Shown here: positions 32,128 to 39,401 of the stretch, one piece after another
Position numbering within the stretch: the first letter of the stretch is position 1
Layout: each line of letters starts with the position of its first letter
DNA from: JACKFB01 sp041389525
GTDB taxonomy: Bacteria; Myxococcota_A; UBA9042; PHBI01; JACKFB01
Direction of reading: 5' to 3'
DNA length: 39,401 bases
Assembly (NCBI GenBank): GCA_041389525.1
Contig: JAWKRR010000067.1
Location: 1-39,401 of the forward strand
Position numbers and translations under genes: made by a program
Notes under the pieces: model-generated
Seen by the model: the letters and a program-made list of their open reading frames with translations, nothing else
What the model was told of the DNA's origin: nothing
The model's database searches: none

Positions 32128-33867
32128 TCAGTGGTCTTCGGCGGTCACGCGCATGACCTCGTCGATGGTGGTCAGGCCGTCGAGCACCTTGAGCGCGCCG
32201 TCTTCACGGAGCGTCTTCATGCCCGCTTCGGTCGCCACGCGCTTGAGCACGTTGGCGGGCGCGTTCTGCATCACCTGGCTCCGCACCTCGTCGCCGACCA
32301 TCATCATCTCGTGGATGCCCTTTCGGCCGCGGTATCCCGAGCCGAAGCACTCATCACAGCCTGCCGCCTTATAGAACGTGTGCTCGCGGAGGACCGCGTC
32401 CGGGTCCGCATAGCCGATCTTCTCGAGCTCATCGCGGAGCGGCACGTAGGGCACCCGGCACGCCTTGCAGAGCTGGCGCACGAGGCGCTGCCCCATCACG
32501 GCGATGACCGAGGAGGCGGACAGGAAGGGCTCCACGCCCATGTCGGTCAGGCGGGTGAAGGCGCCCGGCGCGTCGTTGGTGTGCAGGGTGGCGAACACGA
32601 GGTGACCGGTCAGCGCGGCCTGGATGGCGTTCTCGGCCGTCTCCAGGTCGCGGATCTCACCGATGAGCACCACGTCGGGGTCCTGGCGCAGGATGGCGCG
32701 CAGCCCGCGGGCGAAGGTGAAGTCGATCTTACGATTCACCTGCATCTGGCCGATGCCCTGGATCTGATACTCGACCGGGTCCTCGATGGTCAGGATGTTC
32801 CGGTCCGGCGTGTTGATGCGGGAGAGCGCCGCGTAGAGCGTCGTCGTCTTGCCCGAGCCGGTCGGGCCGGTGACCAGGATGATGCCGTGGGGGCGCTCGA
32901 TGAGCCCCTCGATGGTGCGCAGGTTCTCGTCGCGAAAGCCCAGGGAGGTCAGGTCGAGGATGACCGACTGCTTGTCGAGGATACGCAGCACGATCCGCTC
33001 GCCGTAGCTGGTCGGCACGGTCGACAGGCGCAGGTCCACGTCGCGCCCGGCGATCTTGATGCGGATGCGGCCGTCCTGAGGCAGCCGCTTCTCGGCGATG
33101 TTCAGGTTGCCCATGATCTTGATGCGGCTGGCGATGGACGCCTGAAAGCGCTTGGGCGCCTGCACGATCTCTTTGAGCACGCCATCTTTGCGGAAGCGCA
33201 CCATGATCGAGCGCTCGAAGGGCTCGATGTGGATATCTGACGCGCGCTCCTTGATGGCCTGGTTGAGGATCGAGTTGACCAGCCGGATGATCGGCGCCTC
33301 GTCGTCCTCGTCGAGGATGTCCTTGGTCTGCTCCTCGAGGTCGTGGGCGATGGTGCCGAGATCCTCTTCGTTGAGGTCATCGACGACCTGGTCGGCGCCC
33401 GCGCGTCGGTCGAAAACCCTGTGCATCGCTGCCTGAATGACAGACGCCGGGGCGACGACCAGCTCGACCTCGCGGTTGAAGTGCACGCGCAGGTCGTCCA
33501 CCGCCGCCACGTTCAGCGGGTCGGCCACCGCCACGCGCAGCACGTCCTCGTCTTCCGGCGCCTCAAGCGGCAGCAGCCCGTTCTGCCGCACGTAGCCGAG
33601 CGACATCCCGCTCACGAGCTTCGGATCGATGCGGTCCGCGTCGATGGTCGGCGTGTACTGGATGCCGAGCTGGCTCGCCAAGGCCTTCGCGAGGTCGACC
33701 TCGTTGACGGCCTGCATCGACATCAGGATCTCGCCGAGGCGCCCGCCCTTGTCGCCCTGGACCTCCAGCGCGTTCTGCACCGTCGCGTCCGACACGACGC
33801 CCATCTCGACGAGGATCTCCCCAATACGGCGAGGTCCCGGTCGGCTCTCGATCCCCGCGACCGCCAT
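32128..33867 (-). CDS. gspE: Type II secretion ATPase GspE
   Basis: Hexameric cytoplasmic ATPase driving pseudopilus assembly, 579 residues from ATG 33867. The N1E-type domain opens with R-R-I-G-E-I-L-V-E-M-G-V-V. The catalytic core has Walker A G-P-T-G-S-G-K-T near 328-335, Walker B V-V-L-I-G-E-I-R-D near 390-398, the Asp box with D-I-H-I-E-P-F and the His box A-T-L-H-T-N-D. A zinc site follows, C-K-A-C near 467-470 and C-D-E-C near 505-508. The start lies one base after the gspD stop (TAG-C-ATG), which outweighs longer in-frame options that would run back into gspD. Length is slightly above the usual roughly 500-570. Confidence 0.96.
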   Translation of the reverse strand: MAVAGIESRPGPRRIGEILVEMGVVSDATVQNALEVQGDKGGRLGEILMSMQAVNEVDLAKALASQLGIQYTPTIDADRIDPKLVSGMSLGYVRQNGLLPLEAPEDEDVLRVAVADPLNVAAVDDLRVHFNREVELVVAPASVIQAAMHRVFDRRAGADQVVDDLNEEDLGTIAHDLEEQTKDILDEDDEAPIIRLVNSILNQAIKERASDIHIEPFERSIMVRFRKDGVLKEIVQAPKRFQASIASRIKIMGNLNIAEKRLPQDGRIRIKIAGRDVDLRLSTVPTSYGERIVLRILDKQSVILDLTSLGFRDENLRTIEGLIERPHGIILVTGPTGSGKTTTLYAALSRINTPDRNILTIEDPVEYQIQGIGQMQVNRKIDFTFARGLRAILRQDPDVVLIGEIRDLETAENAIQAALTGHLVFATLHTNDAPGAFTRLTDMGVEPFLSASSVIAVMGQRLVRQLCKACRVPYVPLRDELEKIGYADPDAVLREHTFYKAAGCDECFGSGYRGRKGIHEMMMVGDEVRSQVMQNAPANVLKRVATEAGMKTLREDGALKVLDGLTTIDEVMRVTAEDH

Positions 33868-33868
33868 G

Positions 33869-36652
33869 CTATCGCTCGTCTTCGAAGGGCGCCGGGGTCG
33901 GCCCGTCCGTGCCATCGTTTCTGGGCGCCGGCGTCGCACCGCCACCGCGCTGACCGCGCAACCCCTCGGTCGGATCGTACTCGATGTCGTGGGTCTCCGG
34001 CGGCCCGACCGAATCGAAGTCCGACGACTCGAACACCGACTGCTCGCGCAGCTGCCGGTCGGCCTTGGCGTGCTCGATCTGCTCGTGGATCTCCTCGAGC
34101 AGGCCGGTCTTCTTGCGGTAGTCCAGGCCGCCGTCGAACTCCTTCGCCCGCAGCGCCAGCATGCGCGCCATCTCGGTGTACTCCTTGCGGCGCTGCTCGT
34201 GGATCCGCTTGAGATCGCTGGGGTCCTTGATGACGTGCGGCACGATGATGACCAGCAGGTTGCGCTTCTCCACCTGGGTCGACGTGCGGCGGAAGATCGC
34301 GCCCAGCAACGGGATATCGCCCAGGAACGGCACCTTCTCGGTGGTCTTGGTCTCCTGGTCGCGGATGAGGCCGCCGATGACGACCGGCTGCCCGTCGCGG
34401 ACCACCACGACGTTGCGAATCTGGCGCGTCGAGGTGATCGGCGCGTCGGCGAAGAAGCCGTCGAGGTTGTCGAGGCTCTGGTCGATCTCGAGGCGGACGA
34501 AATCCGACGCGTTGACCTGGGGCGTGATCTTCAAGGTCAGGTCGATGTCGACGTACTGCACCTGGCTGCCGAGGCCGCCGAGGCTGCCGAGCCCGCCCAG
34601 CCCGCCGAGCGCGCCCAGGGCGCCCGAGGTGTCCCCGCCGGTGAGTCCGGCCAGCGAACCGAGGCTGCCGAGGCCGCCGAGGGACTGATTGCGGTAGGGC
34701 TGGCGCTGTCCGACCTGGATCTCGGCCTCTTCGTTCTCGACCGTCAGGATGTGCGGCGTCGAAAGCACGTTTACGTTGCTGGTGGTCTGAAGCGCCTTGA
34801 GCAGGAAGCCGAAGGCCGGGATCGAGAAGGTCCCGGCGGCCGCGCCGGCGTTATCGCCCGACGACACGTCCAGCAGCGGCCCCTGTAGCCCGATGGCGCC
34901 ACCACCTGAAGACAGCGTCGACAGGGCCGACGTGACGTCGAGGCCAAGCCCGCCCGCGCCGAAGAGCAGCGGCAGGCTCTCGCCGCCGATGTTCACCTCG
35001 GCGCCCGCGGAGCCGCTGATGCCGATATCGCGCGTCTTGTTCTGCGAGATCTCCATGATGATCGCTTCGACGTAGACCTGCTTGCGCCGAATATCGAGCT
35101 CGCGGATGACCTTCTGCAGCGACAGGTAATCCTTCAGCGAGGACTCGATGACCAAGGAGTTGGTCGGCTCGTAGGCCGTGATCTTGATCTCGCCCTCGAA
35201 GAGCGCGCCCGTCGCCGAGCCGCCCGCCGCACCGGCCGCCGCCGCCGCTGTGCCCCGCGCCGCGCCGCCTCGGGCCGCGCGACCGCTGGACTGACCCGTC
35301 GCCAGCGCCGACAGGGTCGACGCGATCTCGTCGGCCTTGGCGTTCTCGAGCGGGTGGATGTGAATCTGGCCCTCGCCCGGGATCGGCACGTCGATCTTGC
35401 GGATCAGGCGGTCCACGCGCAGGTAGGCCGACCGGCTCGCCACCAAGATGATCGAGTTGGTGCGCTCGTCCGCCAGCATCTTCGAGATGCGGACGCTGGT
35501 GATGTCGCCTTCGGTCGCGCCGACCACCGAGCTTGGCGACTCGGCCTGCTGGGCCTGCGCGGCGCGTCCACGGGCCGCAGCCCGGGCCGCCCGCGCCGAC
35601 GCTGCGGGGCTCACCGGAGCGGCCGCGTTGCCCTGGGTCTGAAAGAGGCTGGTCATGATCTGCAAGACCTGGCCCGCCTCGGCGTACTGAATCTGCCGTA
35701 TCCAGATCTTCTCCTTGCCGACCGGCACGTCCAGCTCGCCGATGAGCTTCAGCAGCCGCCGGATATTCGTGCCCGTATCGGTCAGGATGATGGTGTTGGT
35801 CGGCGCGTAAATCGTGACGTCGGCGGCCTTGGTCTTGAACTTGTCGATGACCGGCAGGATCTCCTGCGCCTCGACATGCTCAAGCTGAATCAGCCGCGTC
35901 ACGATGCGGTCGTCGTTGGGGCCCTGGCTGCCCACGCCGTAAATCGGTGCGCCCTGCTGCCGGGCCTCGCCGTTCGGGACGATCTCCAAGAAGCTGCCGT
36001 TCGGCACGATGGTCAGGCCGTTGGCCTCCAGGGCCGACAGATACGCCTTGTACGCCTCGTACGCCGTCACCGGCTTCGGGCTGAGAATCGAGACCGTCGC
36101 GGCCTTGTTGGCGCCCGACGTCAGGATGAAGTTCTGCTCGGTGATGCACGAGATGAACTTCGTCAGATCCCCAAGGGCGATCTCGTTGAAGTCGAGGCGG
36201 ATCTTCGCGTCCAGCGGCACCTTGCGGCAGCGCGCCTTCGCACCCTCGGCGAAGTTCGGCGTCCACTCGATGACGTCCTCGGCCTCTTTCGCCAGCTTCT
36301 CCGCCGCGCTCGCCGGCGTCTCCGTCCCCAGGCTCTTGGGGTCGAAGTCGATCTTCGTGCCGCCGCCGTCCAGCACGCCGGCCTTCTTGCCGCCGACCCG
36401 GACCTCGCCGCCGCCCCCGTCTTCGTCGCCGCCTTCCTCGTCGGCCGCCTCAGGCACGCCGCCCGCGGGCAGCCTCGCCTGCAGACGCGGGTCCGCGAGG
36501 TTTTCCGCCTTCAGCGCTGGCGGACGGGCGGGGTTTGTCGCCCGCCCAGCCGCCGGCAGCGTCTGTGCAGCCACCGGGGAGCCCGGCATCGCCAAGCCCA
36601 GCGCCAGCAGCAGTCCAGGCGCGGAGATGAGGGGTTTGATGTGCCTCGTCAT
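33869..36652 (-). CDS. gspD: Type II secretion outer-membrane secretin GspD, enlarged
   Basis: Multimeric outer-membrane channel of the type II system. The 927-residue protein has a signal peptide ending near residue 29 (S-P-V-A-A), then a Gly/Asp/Glu-rich linker to about 140. The N0 domain starts near 147 (L-D-F-N-E-I-A-L-G-D-L-T-K-F-I), and N1-N3 run to about 500. The N2-N3 linkers carry Ala/Arg-rich inserts (A-A-S-A-R-A-A-R-A-A-A-R and G-R-A-A-R-G-G-A-A-R-G). The secretin domain contains V-E-A-I-I-M-E, V-G-Q-R-Q-P-Y, V-D-I-D-L-T-L-K-I-T-P-Q-V and L-L-V-I-I-V-P-H-V-I. A Gly/Leu-rich insert lies at about 658-695. Typical GspD has 650-710 residues. No dedicated pilotin gene is visible. Confidence 0.95.
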   Translation of the reverse strand: MTRHIKPLISAPGLLLALGLAMPGSPVAAQTLPAAGRATNPARPPALKAENLADPRLQARLPAGGVPEAADEEGGDEDGGGGEVRVGGKKAGVLDGGGTKIDFDPKSLGTETPASAAEKLAKEAEDVIEWTPNFAEGAKARCRKVPLDAKIRLDFNEIALGDLTKFISCITEQNFILTSGANKAATVSILSPKPVTAYEAYKAYLSALEANGLTIVPNGSFLEIVPNGEARQQGAPIYGVGSQGPNDDRIVTRLIQLEHVEAQEILPVIDKFKTKAADVTIYAPTNTIILTDTGTNIRRLLKLIGELDVPVGKEKIWIRQIQYAEAGQVLQIMTSLFQTQGNAAAPVSPAASARAARAAARGRAAQAQQAESPSSVVGATEGDITSVRISKMLADERTNSIILVASRSAYLRVDRLIRKIDVPIPGEGQIHIHPLENAKADEIASTLSALATGQSSGRAARGGAARGTAAAAAGAAGGSATGALFEGEIKITAYEPTNSLVIESSLKDYLSLQKVIRELDIRRKQVYVEAIIMEISQNKTRDIGISGSAGAEVNIGGESLPLLFGAGGLGLDVTSALSTLSSGGGAIGLQGPLLDVSSGDNAGAAAGTFSIPAFGFLLKALQTTSNVNVLSTPHILTVENEEAEIQVGQRQPYRNQSLGGLGSLGSLAGLTGGDTSGALGALGGLGGLGSLGGLGSQVQYVDIDLTLKITPQVNASDFVRLEIDQSLDNLDGFFADAPITSTRQIRNVVVVRDGQPVVIGGLIRDQETKTTEKVPFLGDIPLLGAIFRRTSTQVEKRNLLVIIVPHVIKDPSDLKRIHEQRRKEYTEMARMLALRAKEFDGGLDYRKKTGLLEEIHEQIEHAKADRQLREQSVFESSDFDSVGPPETHDIEYDPTEGLRGQRGGGATPAPRNDGTDGPTPAPFEDER

Positions 36653-36688
36653 GCGTTGGTTTACCCGGTCAAAACCTTGGGAGTCGCA

Positions 36689-36743
36689 GGCGCCGGGGGG
36701 GCGCCAGGACAGAACTCTGCGTAGTGGAGACGGACGATCCGTC
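36689..36743 (-). other. Two hairpins in the gspC-gspD gap
   Basis: In the 97-base gap between gspC and gspD, GACGGA (36729-36734) pairs with TCCGTC (36738-36743) over a 3-base loop, six bases after the gspC stop. GGCGCC (36689-36694) pairs with GGCGCC (36700-36705) around five G residues, part of a run of seven G (36695-36701). Neither has a T tract. They may protect the downstream mRNA or partly attenuate transcription, setting the gspC to gspD ratio. Confidence 0.35.
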
Positions 36744-36749
36744 CTAGCG

Positions 36750-37730
36750 TCACTTGATCGAATAATTCAGCTGTTTGGGCTGACCGCGCCGCTCGATTTC
36801 CACGTTCAGGGCTGACGAACTCTTCAGTTGGTCGAAGAGCTCCAGCGCCTTGTTGGGGCTGTCGATGGGGCGCCCATTGATCGACTTGATCACGTCGCCG
36901 CTACGGATTCCGATGGAGCGATAGAGGCTGCCCGGCCGCACGCCCACGAGCTTGAAGCCCTCGTACTTTCCGTTCCGGTAGTTCGGCACCACCCGGGCCT
37001 GGGTCCCCAGCGCCGAGAGGTCCTGGAGCTGCTGGTCCAGCATCCCCTTGTCCAGCTCGTAGTCGTAGGGCCCCGTCTTCTTCACGCCCTGCGCGTAGTC
37101 GGGTTTGGCCTGTCCCGCGTCCGTGGTCGGCGTCGGGCGCGGCCGCACCGGCGGCGCGATCCCACCGCGCGGGTTCGCGGCGCGGCCCGGCGCCTGCTCC
37201 GGCGTCTTGTCGCTCCAGAGCTTCACCACCTTCAGCACCGTCGCCTCTTTGACGATGATGTGGCGCGGCGCGATGGCGACCACCTCCGCCTGCCCGTCCA
37301 GCAGCGAGGTCCCAACCCAGGCCAGCTCGTTCTTCCCGTCGATGGCCAGCGTCGCCATCGAGGTCTCCGCGTCGTGATGCACCAGCGTCCCGACCAGATC
37401 GATGGGCAGCTCGCTCTCGGTCAACTCGGCGTTCGGGTCCACCTCGACCGGCTTCTCCTCCTCGATGACCTCCGCCGGCTCCTCAGTGTGGTCGGCGAGG
37501 TCGAAGACCTTCCGCTCGGCCAGGGTCGTGGCCGCCTGCAGCTCGCCCGACACGCGGCCGGTCGCCAGGATCGCCGCGTCCTCACCGTCCGTTCCGCTCT
37601 TGGGCGGCTGCGGCACGATAAAGAGGGACGCGCCCGCCACCGAGCCCATCGCTGAGGCCGCGATCCACGCCAACGCCGCGACGAAGACGAGGTTGACGAC
37701 CCAGAAGTACTTCTTGAAGAGTGCGCTCAT
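36750..37730 (-). CDS. gspC: Type II secretion inner-membrane protein GspC with PDZ domain
   Basis: GspC connects the inner-membrane platform to the GspD secretin. From ATG 37730 it has 326 residues: a short cytoplasmic part (M-S-A-L-F-K-K-Y-F), a membrane helix at about 8-27, a homology region at about 105-180 with P-I-D-L-V-G-T-L-V-H-H-D, S-M-A-T-L-A-I-D-G-K and V-V-A-I-A-P-R-H-I-I-V-K, a Pro/Arg-rich linker, and a C-terminal PDZ domain with G-F-K-L-V-G-V-R-P-G-S-L-Y-R-S-I-G-I-R-S-G-D-V-I-K-S-I-N-G. The in-frame upstream extension to 37823 lacks homology and is excluded. It is the first gene of the operon. The upstream region carries an inverted repeat at 37771-37799. Confidence 0.93.
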   Translation of the reverse strand: MSALFKKYFWVVNLVFVAALAWIAASAMGSVAGASLFIVPQPPKSGTDGEDAAILATGRVSGELQAATTLAERKVFDLADHTEEPAEVIEEEKPVEVDPNAELTESELPIDLVGTLVHHDAETSMATLAIDGKNELAWVGTSLLDGQAEVVAIAPRHIIVKEATVLKVVKLWSDKTPEQAPGRAANPRGGIAPPVRPRPTPTTDAGQAKPDYAQGVKKTGPYDYELDKGMLDQQLQDLSALGTQARVVPNYRNGKYEGFKLVGVRPGSLYRSIGIRSGDVIKSINGRPIDSPNKALELFDQLKSSSALNVEIERRGQPKQLNYSIK

Positions 37731-37770
37731 AGACACGGGAGACCCCAAGCAAGTTTGGTGCCAGACGAGA

Positions 37771-37799
37771 CGTTGCGTCGGGCATGGCGTCACGCAACG
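37771..37799. promoter_or_regulatory. Inverted repeat in the gspC-carboxylesterase divergent region
   Basis: CGTTGCGT (37771-37778) and ACGCAACG (37792-37799) form a perfect 8-base inverted repeat separated by 13 bases, total 29 bases. It lies about 40 bases upstream of the gspC ATG and 130 upstream of the esterase ATG. The size and spacing are those of a dimeric repressor or activator operator. I could not identify clear -35/-10 boxes for either gene. Confidence 0.4.
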
Positions 37800-37928
37800 G
37801 GCTACGTGGCTTTTGCGGGCCACGGGATGATGAGGTGCTTTTGGCCCTGGGCGCCAGAATGGCAGCCCAGGCGAGATCCAGCGATGCCGGTCGTGTCAGA
37901 ATGGCAGGACGGGCGCGGAGGCGTGAAA

Positions 37929-38852
37929 ATGAAGGCGATTTCTGGATTGTCAGCCCTCCGATCTCGGGCTGTGATGCCGTGCTTGGCCGGCGTCATGCTC
38001 TTGGCGCTCGGAGGCTGCCAGCGATCGCAGCCGCCCGCCGCCGCGCCGCCGGCGGCCCCCACCAGTACGGCCCAAGCCCCCGCCGCGTCTACGCCAGACG
38101 CGAATTCGGCGGCCCCGGCCCCGGCGCCGCAGGCCAAACCGGCGGCGGTCCGCGCCCCGCGAACGCCCCTGCTCATTCAGCACGCGGGCGATCCGACGGG
38201 GCCGATCGCCTACCTGGTCTTGGAGCCGGCGAACGCCGCGCCCGATCTCCCGGTGGTCATCGCGCTGCATGGCCGCGGCGATCGCGCCGAGCAGTTCGCG
38301 AGGCTGGCCGAGGGGCTGCAGGTGCCGGTTCGCTTCGTCGTCGCCAGAGCGCCGCTGCCCTTTGGCCCGAGCGCGGGGAAGCAGTGGTTCGACTCCGATT
38401 CGCCTGAAGTCTCCACGCAGATCGCGACCCGCGTCGAGGAGCTCGTCGGCCTCGCCGATCGCGTCCACACCGCGTGGCCCGAGGCGCCGAAGCCCCTGCT
38501 GCTGGGCTTCAGCCAGGGCGCGATGCTGGCGATTCAGGCGGTCGCGCGTCACCCGGGCCGCTTCGGGGCCGCGGTGGCGCTCTCGGGGTTCCTGCCGCTG
38601 GAGGACGGCAACGCCAAAGCCGCGAGCGCCGTCCCGATGCTGCTCAGCGTCGGCCGCCGCGACACCATCATCGCGCCGGAGCGCACTCAGAGCGCGGCGA
38701 AGGCGCTGGAAGCCTTGGGACACCAGCCCGAGATCCTGGAGTTCGAGGGCGGCCACTCGGTCCCCAAACCGGTCGTCGCCAGGGTCCGGACCTTCCTGCG
38801 CGAGCACACCGGGCTGCCCGCGGAAGCACCGGGCGCGGCGCCGAGCCCCTAG
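37929..38852 (+). CDS. Lipoprotein carboxylesterase/phospholipase, alpha/beta-hydrolase
   Basis: A 307-residue alpha/beta-hydrolase of the Abhydrolase_2 (phospholipase/carboxylesterase) type, preceded by a lipoprotein signal with L-A-L-G-G-C, Cys at 30. An Ala/Pro/Thr-rich linker covers about 35-75. The catalytic triad is visible: Ser195 in G-F-S-Q-G-A, Asp245 in V-G-R-R-D-T and His276 in E-G-G-H-S-V. The oxyanion region reads V-I-A-L-H-G-R-G-D near 111-119. It hydrolyses short acyl or phospholipid esters in related enzymes; the substrate here is unknown. GGAG at 37917-37920 with an 8-base gap supports ATG 37929. It is divergent from gspC, so it could be a cargo or a neighbour of the secretion operon. 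Confidence 0.9.
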   Translation: MKAISGLSALRSRAVMPCLAGVMLLALGGCQRSQPPAAAPPAAPTSTAQAPAASTPDANSAAPAPAPQAKPAAVRAPRTPLLIQHAGDPTGPIAYLVLEPANAAPDLPVVIALHGRGDRAEQFARLAEGLQVPVRFVVARAPLPFGPSAGKQWFDSDSPEVSTQIATRVEELVGLADRVHTAWPEAPKPLLLGFSQGAMLAIQAVARHPGRFGAAVALSGFLPLEDGNAKAASAVPMLLSVGRRDTIIAPERTQSAAKALEALGHQPEILEFEGGHSVPKPVVARVRTFLREHTGLPAEAPGAAPSP

Positions 38853-38883
38853 CCTCGCTCGGCGCCGCGCGGTCAAGCCCTAC

Positions 38884-39401
38884 CTACTTGCAGGCGCCGT
38901 TGAGGCAGTCGCCACCTGAGCAATCGGCGGGCGAGGTGCAGGCGACCTTCTGGTGGCAGTAGCCAAACTGGCACAGGGCGTCGCTCCCGCAGTCGCTGGA
39001 GGCCTTGCAGGTGGTCAGGCATTTGCCGTCGAAGCAGCCCTTGCCGCCGGCGCAGGAGGCGGGGCCGCTGCACTCGATGACCGGCGTGGTGTCTGCGACG
39101 CAGAGGGCCTCGTCGCAGCGCTGGTGCTCGGGGCACTCGAAGTTCTCGGCGCAGGTGACGTAGCAGAGGCCCTCGATGCAGACGCGGCCGGGCCCGCACT
39201 CGCCGTTGAACGTGCACTGGACCTCGGGGGTCTCGGTGGGCCAGCAGCGGCCGGCGTCGCAGGCCTGAAGGGGCGGGCAGGCGCCGATGGCGTTGCAGGG
39301 GAAGTAGCAGCGACCATTCAGGCAGTCGCCGTCCTTGCCGCAGTCGGAGGCGACCACGCAGGCGTCGGCGGGGTGGTCGGGCAGGCCGGGGCCGATGTCG
39401 C
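38884..39401 (-). CDS. Cysteine-repeat secreted or surface protein, partial (5' end outside window)
   Basis: The frame stays open to the right edge, so the start is outside the window. The visible part has about 170 residues with some 30 cysteines in repeated units of roughly 20-25 residues, of the form D-C-x5-C-x3-x-C-x3-C. Examples are D-C-G-K-D-G-D-C-L-N-G-R-C, E-C-G-P-G-R-V-C-I-E-G-L-C and D-C-S-G-G-D-C-L-N-G-A-C. Units repeat with the phrase C-x-x-G-x-C. Such units occur in dickkopf-like Cys-repeat proteins of Myxococcota, generally predicted lipoproteins or secreted proteins. The stretch D-I-G-P-G-L-P-D-H-P-A-D-A-C upstream is the linker typical after a lipoprotein signal. The function is unknown; the many Cys imply export and disulfide formation. 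Confidence 0.8.
   Translation of the reverse strand, partial: DIGPGLPDHPADACVVASDCGKDGDCLNGRCYFPCNAIGACPPLQACDAGRCWPTETPEVQCTFNGECGPGRVCIEGLCYVTCAENFECPEHQRCDEALCVADTTPVIECSGPASCAGGKGCFDGKCLTTCKASSDCGSDALCQFGYCHQKVACTSPADCSGGDCLNGACK

Overview
The window is GC-rich, densely coded chromosomal DNA from a Gram-negative bacterium, most likely a member of Myxococcota (the former Deltaproteobacteria). This placement is inferred from the joint presence of a chromosomal gspC-to-gspN type II secretion locus with a PilM-like GspL, several cysteine-rich lipoproteins with short spaced Cys repeats, large Ig-domain lipoproteins, and strong C/G bias at third codon positions. No 16S or other marker is present, so the assignment below phylum is open. 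I see no phage, insertion sequence, CRISPR array, tRNA or rRNA.

Left part (1-11.8 kb). The last 31 codons of a family 4-type uracil-DNA glycosylase enter at the left edge, followed by a convergent HU-type histone-like gene with its own promoter and terminator. A 540-base non-coding stretch rich in inverted repeats follows. Then comes a long, tightly packed plus-strand run: queA-tgt (queuosine tRNA modification), yajC-secD-secF (Sec translocon accessory complex), recJ, a two-subunit 3-oxoacid CoA-transferase, ruvX and mltG. Several junctions overlap by 4 bases. ruvX appears to begin with CTG.

Middle (11.8-21 kb). A 659-residue Ig-like-domain lipoprotein is convergent with a minus-strand pair: a TolA-like coiled-coil membrane protein and an overlapping Ycf46-type AAA ATPase. 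Upstream of these lies a CorC/HlyC-type CBS membrane protein, divergent from a small cysteine-containing lipoprotein with a good promoter. A large YcbB-like L,D-transpeptidase closes this part.

Right part (21-39.4 kb). A complete-looking type II secretion operon runs on the minus strand as gspC-D-E-F-G-H-I-J-K-L-M-N. It is translationally coupled at its 3' end to an aldehyde dehydrogenase and then, after 53 bases, to the L,D-transpeptidase. No prepilin peptidase (gspO) or pilotin (gspS) is present in the window. Upstream and divergent lies a lipoprotein-type carboxylesterase. The intergenic region between them holds a perfect 8-base inverted repeat. The window ends inside a secreted cysteine-repeat protein.

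Functionally the window is dominated by envelope biogenesis and export: SecDF-YajC moves proteins across the inner membrane, the Gsp machine takes folded cargo across the outer membrane, MltG and the L,D-transpeptidase act on peptidoglycan, and several lipoproteins are plausible exported products. Nothing here is clearly a wholly new system. The most unusual points are the enlarged SecF periplasmic domain, the CTG start of ruvX, the aldehyde dehydrogenase and L,D-transpeptidase appended to the gsp operon, the TolA-like/AAA gene pair, and the modified pseudopilins and secretin.
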